Positions 51,188-62,552 of a stretch of DNA of 64,000 bases are shown here, piece by piece. Each line of letters opens with the position of its first letter. The stretch's first letter is position 1. Under the pieces are notes generated by a model. That model was not told the DNA's origin and searched no databases. It saw nothing but the letters and a program-made list of their open reading frames with translations. The stretch is from Leishmania martiniquensis (Eukaryota > Euglenozoa > Kinetoplastea > Trypanosomatida > Trypanosomatidae), in assembly GCF_017916325.1 (NCBI RefSeq), contig NC_090143.1, positions 186,001 through 250,000 of the forward strand. Reading direction: 5' to 3'. Both the position numbers and the translations under genes were made by a program.

Positions 51188-51754
51188 ATGGCGTGCAGCA
51201 TCGGAACAATCGGCTACGCCGTTCTTCAGTTCATTGCTTTTGTGTTGCTGATTGTGGCGGCACCCCTCGACATGTTCCGTACACGGGGCGTGGGCAGATT
51301 CAGCAATGCTCCTTGCCTCACGTTCTGGGGTGGAAAGCTAGAATGTCTCAGCGTAACTTATTTTGCCACAACGGACGAGCTGACGGAGACCTGCCCAGGC
51401 CGCCGTGACCGCTTCCGTGCCTCTCAGGCGCTGATTGTGTTTTCCCTTGTTATGTATTTCGTGGCATTCATCCTGGGCTGTGTTCTGCTGTTCTGCTGCG
51501 ACATCTTGCGCTGGGTCTGCCTGGGGCTCAACCTCGTCGACACCATCACCGTGCTCGTCATCTGGGTGTCCATGGTGGTGACCTTCTACAAGGATGAGGG
51601 CGAGGATTGCCCAAACCTGAATCAGGGCGCGGTGTATGGCTCCGGATTCGTTCTGCTGGTGTTTGCGTGGGTCGTGAACCTCATCAACATTCTGTTCTTG
51701 CTAATCCCGTTCCCGGTACTGAGCGCTGATGCAGCTGTGAAGGAGTCGGCATAG
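51188..51754 (+). CDS. Amastin-like surface protein, type B copy 1
   Basis: 188 residues with the four-helix amastin layout (about 5-26, 82-107, 109-134, 155-175). The signature is CLTFWGGKLEC (43-53), matching the remembered consensus. Unlike type A it has a C-terminal tail after helix four (PFPVLSADAAVKESA). The N-terminal MAC and the leader are shared with A, but the rest diverges strongly, including the extracellular loops (VTYFATTDELTETC). The stop codon TAG is followed directly by an ATG that opens an 81-codon frame in the 3' flank; that frame shows no family resemblance and is treated as chance. Confidence 0.95.
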   Translation: MACSIGTIGYAVLQFIAFVLLIVAAPLDMFRTRGVGRFSNAPCLTFWGGKLECLSVTYFATTDELTETCPGRRDRFRASQALIVFSLVMYFVAFILGCVLLFCCDILRWVCLGLNLVDTITVLVIWVSMVVTFYKDEGEDCPNLNQGAVYGSGFVLLVFAWVVNLINILFLLIPFPVLSADAAVKESA

Positions 51755-53445
51755 ATGGCGCAGGACGAGCAGGGTGTGTGTGGTGAGCTACCTTGGCAGC
51801 TCCCCGGCCCCCGGCAAGCAGACGCTCTGGTGCATGAGCGGGTGTGCAAGCCGCGCGCTGCCGTCCCTGCCGTCTGTACGACTCTCCATCGACTCCTTTG
51901 TGGTGGCGGGGGGACACCCCCAGCACCATGCGCAGGTAAATACACTCTATTTTTTGTTCATGTTTTTTTTCTACATCGCCTCACGTTCATCTATGGCTGA
52001 CTTGTCATGCCTCTCATTCGTACGTGTGTGTATTTGTCGTGTATCCTCGGCCTGCGGTGTGCCGAGGGCGCCGCATACGTGGCGCCGCCCGGCCCGTCCA
52101 CCTCCTCTGCCCTCCCCCCTCGATGCCACCGGCCTCTTCCCCACCCCTGACGCCCGCCCGGTGTTCCCTCGGCGATGGGAAAGGACGAATGGAGCAGCGG
52201 GTCGACGGCACCGCCGCCGCGCGCCGGAACATCGGCGGGGGGAGCGCGGAGGAGGAGAGGGCGGCGAGGGGTGCGTGCAACGCACTGGCCCAACGGGCGG
52301 GCAGGGCGCAGTGCGACACCGCAGCGGCTCGCGAACACATTGTGCGCCGCCTCTGCGCCCTTTCTTAGTGACTCTTCTTTTCACTTTACGTTTCACTTGT
52401 CATTGTTGAAGTGCTCAACGGCCCAACTGTAGCATCCACACAGCCACCCTCCCCCCATGTGCCTCGGCACCACCCCGCCTGGTGAGCGGCTGAGAGGGCA
52501 GCGCGGCGCACGAGGCTAGTGCGAGGGGTCTCCGAGGGTCCTGACCCGAGGTCGGCCAGCCTCCTCCTCGAGCGCCTCGGGTGCGCACGACAGACGCCAC
52601 CGCCTGCGCCCTCGAGCTGGTAATGAACGCGTAGAGTGCATCCGCGGAAGAGTCGCCGAGGGACAGGGATGCAGGCGTGGTGCAGCCGTCACGGGGCGTC
52701 ACACGGTGGTGTGCATGTGTGCCTGCCTACCTGTTGGATCTTTCGTGGAAGAAGCATATTTTTCATACACGTTCATAATCGCTTTCCCGCGGCACGGTCG
52801 GTACGGCAACGCTGACAAGTATTGTATACACACGCGACAGCATTCGCAGCGCCGCACATCACCCGCCACCTCCTCCCACTCCGCCCTCCTGGCCGCCTCC
52901 CCCATTCTCTGTGCGGGCCTGAGTGGGCGCCGTCTGTCTGTGTGTATGCGCCTCTTCTTATGCTTCGCTTCTGTGTGTGCTTTCTCTGATTCGAACGACG
53001 TCTCGCTGCGCGTGTGTAATACTGAGCGTTGCTCTCCGACTCGCCTGCGCCCAGGAGCGGCGCCGCCACTGCCAGGGCTCTCTCGACGCCCTCCACCGCT
53101 CCCCCTTCCCAGCCGGAAGGGCCGGGGGCGCCCTTGCCGCTGCCAGTGGCGGGGCTGTGCCCTCTGGCGACACAGCCCCCACCCCACCCCATTCATCTGA
53201 CCCCCTCTTCTCTGCTGTGCCTCCTGCTTTCTCGCCGCCCCCTCACCGCGCTTCGGCGCACGGCCGTGCACGGCACCACGCGTAGACGCACACACCGCAG
53301 CCACGATAGCCGCCACCCACGGGCCCACTCTCCTCCGCGCACCCCCACCTACCCATCCTCGCATCGCAGCCCTCCCGCCATTCCTTCACCTGTCCACCAC
53401 CACCACCCACCCAGTCCCCCATCTCAGCTCCCGTCTGTGGCGACA
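51755..53445. repeat. Amastin spacer 4 (after B1, before A3)
   Basis: B-type 3' flank with T-rich stretches near 51950-51970, Y (about 52045-52360), the distinct type-2 junction (52361-52465), X (52466-52713), a type-2 leader (52714-52910) unrelated to type 1, then Z. No gene seen. Confidence 0.75.
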
Positions 53446-53973
53446 ATGGCGTGCGGGGTCGGAGTTGCTCTCTTCGCGGTGCTGCAGTTCATCGCCTTCT
53501 TGTTTGTGCTGATCGCTACGCCGATTGACATGTTCCGCGTAAGAGGCGAGGACAGGTTCGGCAACACACTTTGCCTGACACTGTGGGGCGAAAAGGAGCA
53601 ATGCTACAGTGCCCGGTTCACCAGAAAAACGGAGGACCTGTGGAGCGCTTGCCGGAATCGCCTCAACCTCTTCCGCGCTGCTGAGGCCTTTGCACTCATC
53701 TCCATCGTCGTCTTCGGGCTGTCGTCGCTTCTCGGCTTCATTCTCCTGTGCTGCTGTGGCTGCTTGCGCTGGGTGTGCCTCGCGCTCAACGTCTTGGGTA
53801 TCGGCACCCTGGCCGTTGTATGGGCGGCCATGGTGGTGTCGTACTACAAGGATGACACGACTGCGTGTCGGAGGCTAAGCCTTACCTTCCGCTTCGGCTT
53901 TGGGTTCCTCCTCTTCGTGGTGGCCTGGAGCCTCGATATCATCAACATCTTTCTGTTGCTGGTTCCCTGCTAG
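53446..53973 (+). CDS. Amastin-like surface protein, type A copy 3
   Basis: Encodes the same 175-residue protein as A1. This copy follows a B gene and so has the type-2 leader upstream of the common leader Z, which would place different sequence before its splice acceptor or in the preceding 3' UTR. Confidence 0.95.
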   Translation: MACGVGVALFAVLQFIAFLFVLIATPIDMFRVRGEDRFGNTLCLTLWGEKEQCYSARFTRKTEDLWSACRNRLNLFRAAEAFALISIVVFGLSSLLGFILLCCCGCLRWVCLALNVLGIGTLAVVWAAMVVSYYKDDTTACRRLSLTFRFGFGFLLFVVAWSLDIINIFLLLVPC

Positions 53974-55720
53974 GTTGCGGGGGCTCTGGTGAGCGTGGAG
54001 AGGCGCCAGCATAGGCCAGTCGAGCGGGGCCGGATGCGAGGCCGAGGGCAGCTGGAGTGCGGCGCCGCTCGCGTGTGGTCGAGGCGGTGCAGCGGTGCCC
54101 TCACACACCCCAGCACGCATCCGCGGTCGCCGCCCTCGTTGACGTGTCTCGCGCAGTGCGTTTCGCCCTCCCGCGCGCCCCCTGCGCACTGTGCGGATAT
54201 TTTCCCAGTCGCGTCGGGCGGAGTGCCGCGCGCAGTGCCCACGCCGAGTGATCGTTTTGCTCCTTTGCTGTTTTGTCTTCCCTCTGACTGACTTCTCACG
54301 TCTTTTCCTCTGCGCGCGTGTGCTGCCTCTCTTCGGCCTGCAGTGTGCCGAGGGCGCCGCCCACGTGGCGCTGCCAGGCCCGCCCACCTCCTCTGCCCCC
54401 GCCACCCCCCTCGATGCCACCGGCCTCTTCCCCACCCCTGACGCCCGCCCGGTGTTCCCTCGGCGATGGGAAAGGACGAATGGAGCAGCGGGTCGACGGC
54501 ACCGCCGCCGCGCGCCGGAACATCGGCGGGGGGAGCGCGGAGGAGGAGAGGGCGGCGAGGGGTGCGTGCAACGCACTGGCCCAACGGGCGGGCAGGGCGC
54601 AGTGCGACACCGCAGCGGCTCGCGAACACATTGTGCGCCGCCTCTGCGCCCTCGCCCCCACCCCCTTGCGTTTCTGTTTCTCCTGTCAATAGTTTCGTTG
54701 CTCAGTGGCATCACTGTATAAGCCCCACGGCCCCTCCTCCCCCCTCCCCAGCGTGAGGCGGCACCACCCCGCCTGGTGAGCGGCTGAGAGGGCAGCGCGG
54801 CGCACGAGGCTAGTGCGAGGGGTCTCCGAGGGTCCTGACCCGAGGTCGGCCAGCCTCCTCCTCGAGCGCCTCGGGTGCGCACGACAGACGCCACCGCCTG
54901 CGCCCTCGAGCTGGTAATGAACGCGTAGAGTGCATCCGCGGAAGAGTCGCCGAGGGACAGGGATGCAGGCGTGGTGCAGCCGTCACGGGGCGTCACACGG
55001 TGGTGTGTGTGCCGGCTCTCACGCGGCGGGGTGGAGACGCGGAAATACGGATCTATTTCAGTGCCTCCGGCAGAGGGCCGCAGTAAAAAGCGGCAAACCA
55101 CAATGGGAGTGCACACACACACACACAAACACCAAAACAAACGGCAGCGCCTCACATCACCGCCCTCTCCTCCCCCCTCTTCTCTGTGCGGGCCTGAGTG
55201 GGCGCCGTCTGTCTGTGTGTATGCGCCTCTTCTTATGCTTCGCTTCTGTGTGTGCTTTCTCTGATTCGAACGACGTCTCGCTGCGCGTGTGTAATACTGA
55301 GCGTTGCTCTCCGACTCGCCTGCGCCCAGGAGCGGCGCCGCCACTGCCAGGGCTCTCTCGACGCCCTCCACCGCTCCCCCTTCCCAGCCGGAAGGGCCGG
55401 GGGCGCCCTTGCCGCTGCCAGTGGCGGGGCTGTGCCCTCTGGCGACACAGCCCCCACCCCACCCCATTCATCTGACCCCCTCTTCTCTGCTGTGCCTCCT
55501 GCTTTCTCGCCGCCCCCTCACCGCGCTTCGGCGCACGGCCGTGCACGGCACCACGCGTAGACGCACACACCGCAGCCACGATAGCCGCCACCCACGGGCC
55601 CACTCTCCTCCGCGCACCCCCACCTACCCATCCTCGCATCGCAGCCCTCCCGCCATTCCTTCACCTGTCCACCACCACCACCCACCCAGTCCCCCATCTC
55701 AGCTCCCGTCTGTGGCGACA
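53974..55720. repeat. Amastin spacer 5 (after A3, before A4)
   Basis: A-type 3' flank, Y (about 54335-54652), type-1 junction, X (54760-55007), type-1 leader, Z. Same architecture as spacer 2, with small homopolymer differences. No gene seen. Confidence 0.75.
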
Positions 55721-56248
55721 ATGGCGTGCGGGGTCGGAGTTGCTCTCTTCGCGGTGCTGCAGTTCATCGCCTTCTTGTTTGTGCTGATCGCTACGCCGAT
55801 TGACATGTTCCGCGTAAGAGGCGAGGACAGGTTCGGCAACACACTTTGCCTGACACTGTGGGGCGAAAAGGAGCAATGCTACAGTGCCCGGTTCACCAGA
55901 AAAACGGAGGACCTGTGGAGCGCTTGCCGGAATCGCCTCAACCTCTTCCGCGCTGCTGAGGCCTTTGCACTCATCTCCATCGTCGTCTTCGGGCTGTCGT
56001 CGCTTCTCGGCTTCATTCTCCTGTGCTGCTGTGGCTGCTTGCGCTGGGTGTGCCTCGCGCTCAACGTCTTGGGTATCGGCACCCTGGCCGTTGTATGGGC
56101 GGCCATGGTGGTGTCGTACTACAAGGATGACACGACTGCGTGTCGGAGGCTAAGCCTTACCTTCCGCTTCGGCTTTGGGTTCCTCCTCTTCGTGGTGGCC
56201 TGGAGCCTCGATATCATCAACATCTTTCTGTTGCTGGTTCCCTGCTAG
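55721..56248 (+). CDS. Amastin-like surface protein, type A copy 4
   Basis: Encodes the same 175-residue protein as A1, with type-1 leader. Position in the array corresponds to A2 in the preceding AAB block (6808 bp upstream). Confidence 0.95.
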   Translation: MACGVGVALFAVLQFIAFLFVLIATPIDMFRVRGEDRFGNTLCLTLWGEKEQCYSARFTRKTEDLWSACRNRLNLFRAAEAFALISIVVFGLSSLLGFILLCCCGCLRWVCLALNVLGIGTLAVVWAAMVVSYYKDDTTACRRLSLTFRFGFGFLLFVVAWSLDIINIFLLLVPC

Positions 56249-57993
56249 GTTGCGGGGCTCTGGTGAGCGTGGAGAGGCGCCAGCATAGGCCAGTCGAGCG
56301 GGGCCGGATGCGAGGCCGAGGGCAGCTGGAGTGCGGCGCCGCTCGCGTGTGGTCGAGGCGGTGCAGCGGTGCCCTCACACACCCCAGCACGCATCCGCGG
56401 TCGCCGCCCTCGTTGACGTGTCTCGCGCAGTGCGTTTCGCCCTCCCGCGCGCCCCCTGCGCACTGTGCGGATATTTTCCCAGTCGCGTCGGGCGGAGTGC
56501 CGCGCGCAGTGCCCACGCCGAGTGATCGTTTTGCTCCTTTGCTGTTTTGTCTTCCCTCTGACTGACTTCTCACGTCTTTTCCTCTGCGCGCGTGTGCTGC
56601 CTCTCTTCGGCCTGCAGTGTGCCGAGGGCGCCGCCCACGTGGCGCTGCCAGGCCCGCCCACCTCCTCTGCCCCCGCCACCCCCCTCGATGCCACCGGCCT
56701 CTTCCCCACCCCTGACGCCCGCCCGGTGTTCCCTCGGCGATGGGAAAGGACGAATGGAGCAGCGGGTCGACGGCACCGCCGCCGCGCGCCGGAACATCGG
56801 CGGGGGGAGCGCGGAGGAGGAGAGGGCGGCGAGGGGTGCGTGCAACGCACTGGCCCAACGGGCGGGCAGGGCGCAGTGCGACACCGCAGCGGCTCGCGAA
56901 CACATTGTGCGCCGCCTCTGCGCCCTCGCCCCCACCCCTTGCGTTTCTGTTTCTCCTGTCAATAGTTTCGTTGCTCAGTGGCATCACTGTATAAGCCCCA
57001 CGGCCCCTCCTCCCCCCTCCCCAGCGTGAGGCGGCACCACCCCGCCTGGTGAGCGGCTGAGAGGGCAGCGCGGCGCACGAGGCTAGTGCGAGGGGTCTCC
57101 GAGGGTCCTGACCCGAGGTCGGCCAGCCTCCTCCTCGAGCGCCTCGGGTGCGCACGACAGACGCCACCGCCTGCGCCCTCGAGCTGGTAATGAACGCGTA
57201 GAGTGCATCCGCGGAAGAGTCGCCGAGGGACAGGGATGCAGGCGTGGTGCAGCCGTCACGGGGCGTCACACGGTGGTGTGTGTGCCGGCTCTCACGCGGC
57301 GGGGTGGAGACGCGGAAATACGGATCTATTTCAGTGCCTCCGGCAGAGGGCCGCAGTAAAAAGCGGCAAACCACAATGGGAGTGCACACACACACACACA
57401 AACACCAAAACAAACGGCAGCGCCTCACATCACCGCCCTCTCCTCCCCCCTCTTCTCTGTGCGGGCCTGAGTGGGCGCCGTCTGTCTGTGTGTATGCGCC
57501 TCTTCTTATGCTTCGCTTCTGTGTGTGCTTTCTCTGATTCGAACGACGTCTCGCTGCGCGTGTGTAATACTGAGCGTTGCTCTCCGACTCGCCTGCGCCC
57601 AGGAGCGGCGCCGCCACTGCCAGGGCTCTCTCGACGCCCTCCACCGCTCCCCCTTCCCAGCCGGAAGGGCCGGGGGCGCCCTTGCCGCTGCCAGTGGCGG
57701 GGCTGTGCCCTCTGGCGACACAGCCCCCACCCCACCCCCATTCATCTGACCCCTCTTCTCTGCTGTGCCTCCTGCTTTCTCGCCGCCCCCTCACCGCGCT
57801 TCGGCGCACGGCCGTGCACGGCACCACGCGTAGACGCACACACCGCAGCCACGATAGCCGCCACCCACGGGCCCACTCTCCTCCGCGCACCCCCACCTAC
57901 CCATCCTCGCATCGCAGCCCTCCCGCCATTCCTTCACCTGTCCACCACCACCACCCACCCAGTCCCCCATCTCAGCTCCCGTCTGTGGCGACA
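56249..57993. repeat. Amastin spacer 6 (after A4, before B2)
   Basis: A-type 3' flank, Y (about 56607-56925), type-1 junction (one C shorter than others near 56935), X (57033-57280), type-1 leader, Z. No gene seen. Confidence 0.75.
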
Positions 57994-58560
57994 ATGGCGT
58001 GCAGCATCGGAACAATCGGCTACGCCGTTCTTCAGTTCATTGCTTTTGTGTTGCTGATTGTGGCGGCACCCCTCGACATGTTCCGTACACGGGGCGTGGG
58101 CAGATTCAGCAATGCTCCTTGCCTCACGTTCTGGGGTGGAAAGCTAGAATGTCTCAGCGTAACTTATTTTGCCACAACGGACGAGCTGACGGAGACCTGC
58201 CCAGGCCGCCGTGACCGCTTCCGTGCCTCTCAGGCGCTGATTGTGTTTTCCCTTGTTATGTATTTCGTGGCATTCATCCTGGGCTGTGTTCTGCTGTTCT
58301 GCTGCGACATCTTGCGCTGGGTCTGCCTGGGGCTCAACCTCGTCGACACCATCACCGTGCTCGTCATCTGGGTGTCCATGGTGGTGACCTTCTACAAGGA
58401 TGAGGGCGAGGATTGCCCAAACCTGAATCAGGGCGCGGTGTATGGCTCCGGATTCGTTCTGCTGGTGTTTGCGTGGGTCGTGAACCTCATCAACATTCTG
58501 TTCTTGCTAATCCCGTTCCCGGTACTGAGCGCTGATGCAGCTGTGAAGGAGTCGGCATAG
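57994..58560 (+). CDS. Amastin-like surface protein, type B copy 2
   Basis: Encodes the same 188-residue protein as B1, 6806 bp downstream. Its 3' flank is also nearly identical, with a visible single-base change near 58789 relative to B1. Confidence 0.95.
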   Translation: MACSIGTIGYAVLQFIAFVLLIVAAPLDMFRTRGVGRFSNAPCLTFWGGKLECLSVTYFATTDELTETCPGRRDRFRASQALIVFSLVMYFVAFILGCVLLFCCDILRWVCLGLNLVDTITVLVIWVSMVVTFYKDEGEDCPNLNQGAVYGSGFVLLVFAWVVNLINILFLLIPFPVLSADAAVKESA

Positions 58561-60252
58561 ATGGCGCAGGACGAGCAGGGTGTGTGTGGTGAGCTACCTT
58601 GGCAGCTCCCCGGCCCCCGGCAAGCAGACGCTCTGGTGCATGAGCGGGTGTGCAAGCCGCGCGCTGCCGTCCCTGCCGTCTGTACGACTCTCCATCGACT
58701 CCTTTGTGGTGGCGGGGGGACACCCCCAGCACCATGCGCAGGTAAATACACTCTATTTTTTGTTCATGTTTTTTTTCTACATCGCCTCAAGTTCATCTAT
58801 GGCTGACTTGTCATGCCTCTCATTCGTACGTGTGTGTATTTGTCGTGTATCCTCGGCCTGCGGTGTGCCGAGGGCGCCGCATACGTGGCGCCGCCCGGCC
58901 CGTCCACCTCCTCTGCCCTCCCCCCTCGATGCCACCGGCCTCTTCCCCACCCCTGACGCCCGCCCGGTGTTCCCTCGGCGATGGGAAAGGACGAATGGAG
59001 CAGCGGGTCGACGGCACCGCCGCCGCGCGCCGGAACATCGGCGGGGGGAGCGCGGAGGAGGAGAGGGCGGCGAGGGGTGCGTGCAACGCACTGGCCCAAC
59101 GGGCGGGCAGGGCGCAGTGCGACACCGCAGCGGCTCGCGAACACATTGTGCGCCGCCTCTGCGCCCTTTCTTAGTGACTCTTCTTTTCACTTTACGTTTC
59201 ACTTGTCATTGTTGAAGTGCTCAACGGCCCAACTGTAGCATCCACACAGCCACCCTCCCCCCATGTGCCTCGGCACCACCCCGCCTGGTGAGCGGCTGAG
59301 AGGGCAGCGCGGCGCACGAGCCTAGTGCGAGGGGTCTCCGAGGGTCCTGACCCGAGGTCGGCCAGCCTCCTCCTCGAGCGCCTCGGGTGCGCACGACAGA
59401 CGCCACCGCCTGCGCCCTCGAGCTGGTAATGAACGCGTAGAGTGCATCCGCGGAAGAGTCGCCGAGGGACAGGGATGCAGGCGTGGTGCAGCCGTCACGG
59501 GGCGTCACACGGTGGTGTGCATGTGTGCCTGCCTACCTGTTGGATCTTTCGTGGAAGAAGCATATTTTTCATACACGTTCATAATCGCTTTCCCGCGGCA
59601 CGGTCGGTACGGCAACGCTGACAAGTATTGTATACACACGCGACAGCATTCGCAGCGCCGCACATCACCCGCCACCTCCTCCCACTCCGCCCTCCTGGCC
59701 GCCTCCCCCATTCTCTGTGCGGGCCTGAGTGGGCGCCGTCTGTCTGTGTGTATGCGCCTCTTCTTATGCTTCGCTTCTGTGTGTGCTTTCTCTGATTCGA
59801 ACGACGTCTCGCTGCGCGTGTGTAATACTGAGCGTTGCTCTCCGACTCGCCTGCGCCCAGGAGCGGCGCCGCCACTGCCAGGGCTCTCTCGACGCCCTCC
59901 ACCGCTCCCCCTTCCCAGCCGGAAGGGCCGGGGGCGCCCTTGCCGCTGCCAGTGGCGGGGCTGTGCCCTCTGGCGACACAGCCCCCCACCCCACCCCCAT
60001 TCATCTGACCCCTCTTCTCTGCTGTGCCTCCTGCTTTCTCGCCGCCCCCTCACCGCGCTTCGGCGCACGGCCGTGCACGGCACCACGCGTAGACGCACAC
60101 ACCGCAGCCACGATAGCCGCCACCCACGGGCCCACTCTCCTCCGCGCACCCCCACCTACCCATCCTCGCATCGCAGCCCTCCCGCCATTCCTTCACCTGT
60201 CCACCACCACCACCCACCCAGTCCCCCATCTCAGCTCCCGTCTGTGGCGACA
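58561..60252. repeat. Amastin spacer 7 (after B2, before A5)
   Basis: B-type 3' flank, Y (about 58851-59166), type-2 junction, X (59272-59519), type-2 leader, Z. X here carries GAGCCTAG, unlike the GAGGCTAG of spacers 2-6. No gene seen. Confidence 0.75.
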
Positions 60253-60780
60253 ATGGCGTGCGGGGTCGGAGTTGCTCTCTTCGCGGTGCTGCAGTTCATC
60301 GCCTTCTTGTTTGTGCTGATCGCTACGCCGATTGACATGTTCCGCGTAAGAGGCGAGGACAGGTTCGGCAACACACTTTGCCTGACACTGTGGGGCGAAA
60401 AGGAGCAATGCTACAGTGCCCGGTTCACCAGAAAAACGGAGGACCTGTGGAGCGCTTGCCGGAATCGCCTCAACCTCTTCCGCGCTGCTGAGGCCTTTGC
60501 ACTCATCTCCATCGTCGTCTTCGGGCTGTCGTCGCTTCTCGGCTTCATTCTCCTGTGCTGCTGTGGCTGCTTGCGCTGGGTGTGCCTCGCGCTCAACGTC
60601 TTGGGTATCGGCACCCTGGCCGTTGTATGGGCGGCCATGGTGGTGTCGTACTACAAGGATGACACGACTGCGTGTCGGAGGCTAAGCCTTACCTTCCGCT
60701 TCGGCTTTGGGTTCCTCCTCTTCGTGGTGGCCTGGAGCCTCGATATCATCAACATCTTTCTGTTGCTGGTTCCCTGCTAG
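60253..60780 (+). CDS. Amastin-like surface protein, type A copy 5
   Basis: Encodes the same 175-residue protein as A1. It is the last A copy. Like A3 it follows a B gene and has the type-2 leader. Unlike all other A copies, its downstream spacer changes to B-type sequence after element Y. Confidence 0.95.
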   Translation: MACGVGVALFAVLQFIAFLFVLIATPIDMFRVRGEDRFGNTLCLTLWGEKEQCYSARFTRKTEDLWSACRNRLNLFRAAEAFALISIVVFGLSSLLGFILLCCCGCLRWVCLALNVLGIGTLAVVWAAMVVSYYKDDTTACRRLSLTFRFGFGFLLFVVAWSLDIINIFLLLVPC

Positions 60781-62552
60781 GTTGCGGGGCTCTGGTGAGC
60801 GTGGAGAGGCGCCAGCATAGGCCAGTCGAGCGGGGCCGGATGCGAGGCCGAGGGCAGCTGGAGTGCGGCGCCGCTCGCGTGTGGTCGAGGCGGTGCAGCG
60901 GTGCCCTCACACACCCCAGCACGCATCCGCGGTCGCCGCCCTCGTTGACGTGTCTCGCGCAGTGCGTTTCGCCCTCCCGCGCGCCCCCTGCGCACTGTGC
61001 GGATATTTTCCCAGTCGCGTCGGGCGGAGTGCCGCGCGCAGTGCCCACGCCGAGTGATCGTTTTGCTCCTTTGCTGTTTTGTCTTCCCTCTGACTGACTT
61101 CTCACGTCTTTTCCTCTGCGCGCGTGTGCTGCCTCTCTTCGGCCTGCAGTGTGCCGAGGGCGCCGCCCACGTGGCGCTGCCAGGCCCGCCCACCTCCTCT
61201 GCCCCCGCCACCCCCCTCGATGCCACCGGCCTCTTCCCCACCCCTGACGCCCGCCCGGTGTTCCCTCGGCGATGGGAAAGGACGAATGGAGCAGCGGGTC
61301 GACGGCACCGCCGCCGCGCGCCGGAACATCGGCGGGGGGAGCGCGGAGGAGGAGAGGGCGGCGAGGGGTGCGTGCAACGCACTGGCCCAACGGGCGGGCA
61401 GGGCGCAGTGCGACACCGCAGCGGCTCGCGAACACATTGTGCGCCGCCTCTGCGCCCTTTCTTAGTGACTCTTCTTTTCACTTTACGTTTCACTTGTCAT
61501 TGTTGAAGTGCTCAACGGCCCAACTGTAGCATCCACACAGCCACCCTCCCCCCATGTGCCTCGGCACCACCCCGCCTGGTGAGCGGCTGAGAGGGCAGCG
61601 CGGCGCACGAGCCTAGTGCGAGGGGTCTCCGAGGGTCCTGACCCGAGGTCGGCCAGCCTCCTCCTCGAGCGCCTCGGGTGCGCACGACAGACGCCACCGC
61701 CTGCGCCCTCGAGCTGGTAATGAACGCGTAGAGTGCATCCGCGGAAGAGTCGCCGAGGGACAGGGATGCAGGCGTGGTGCAGCCGTCACGGGGCGTCACA
61801 CGGTGGTGTGCATGTGTGCCTGCCTACCTGTTGGATCTTTCGTGGAAGAAGCATATTTTTCATACACGTTCATAATCGCTTTCCCGCGGCACGGTCGGTA
61901 CGGCAACGCTGACAAGTATTGTATACACACGCGACAGCATTCGCAGCGCCGCACATCACCCGCCACCTCCTCCCACTCCGCCCTCCTGGCCGCCTCCCCC
62001 ATTCTCTGTGCGGGCCTGAGTGGGCGCCGTCTGTCTGTGTGTATGCGCCTCTTCTTATGCTTCGCTTCTGTGTGTGCTTTCTCTGATTCGAACGACGTCT
62101 CGCTGCGCGTGTGTAATACTGAGCGTTGCTCTCCGACTCGCCTGCGCCCAGGAGCGGCGCCGCCACTGCCAGGGCTCTCTCGACGCCCTCCACCGCTCCC
62201 CCTTCCCAGCCGGAAGGGCCGGGGGCGCCCTTGCCGCTGCCAGTGGCGGGGCTGTGCCCTCTGGCGACACAGCCCCCCCCCCCACCCCCATTCATCTGAC
62301 CCCCTCTTCTCTGCTGTGCCTCCTGCTTTCTCGCCGCCCCCTCACCGCGCTTCGGCGCACGGCCGTGCACGGCACCACGCGTAGACGCACACACCGCAGC
62401 CACGATAGCCGCCACCCACGGGCCCACTCTCCTCCGCGCTTCTCTGCGTCAGTATTTTTCTTCTTCTCATTCGATCCGGTCGTTGAGCAGTGGCGGTGCT
62501 GTATCGCGAACATCTTCTCAAGGCACCTTTCTGATTTTCGACTGGGCGCAAG
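60781..62552. repeat. Amastin spacer 8 (after A5, before D): recombinant spacer
   Basis: It starts as an A-type 3' flank and keeps A-type sequence into Y (about 61141-61458). It then continues with the B-type type-2 junction, X (61563-61810, with GAGCCTAG), type-2 leader and Z. Z itself stops matching the array at about 62439; the last 110 bases before D are unique and include a T-rich stretch (62453-62475) likely to serve in splicing. No gene seen. Confidence 0.75.

Noticed and set aside
51755..52000. 81-codon frame starting at the ATG directly after the B1 stop (repeated after B2)
   Set aside because: No conserved features; its end translates a T-rich tract. Duplication with the array explains its conservation.
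53875..55467. Long antisense open frames of more than 500 codons in the amastin array (also at 47161-48831 and 56217-57896)
   Set aside because: They run antisense across spacers and amastin 3' ends, are full of Arg/Gly/Pro from GC bias, repeat with the array and show no family resemblance. All real genes are on the + strand.
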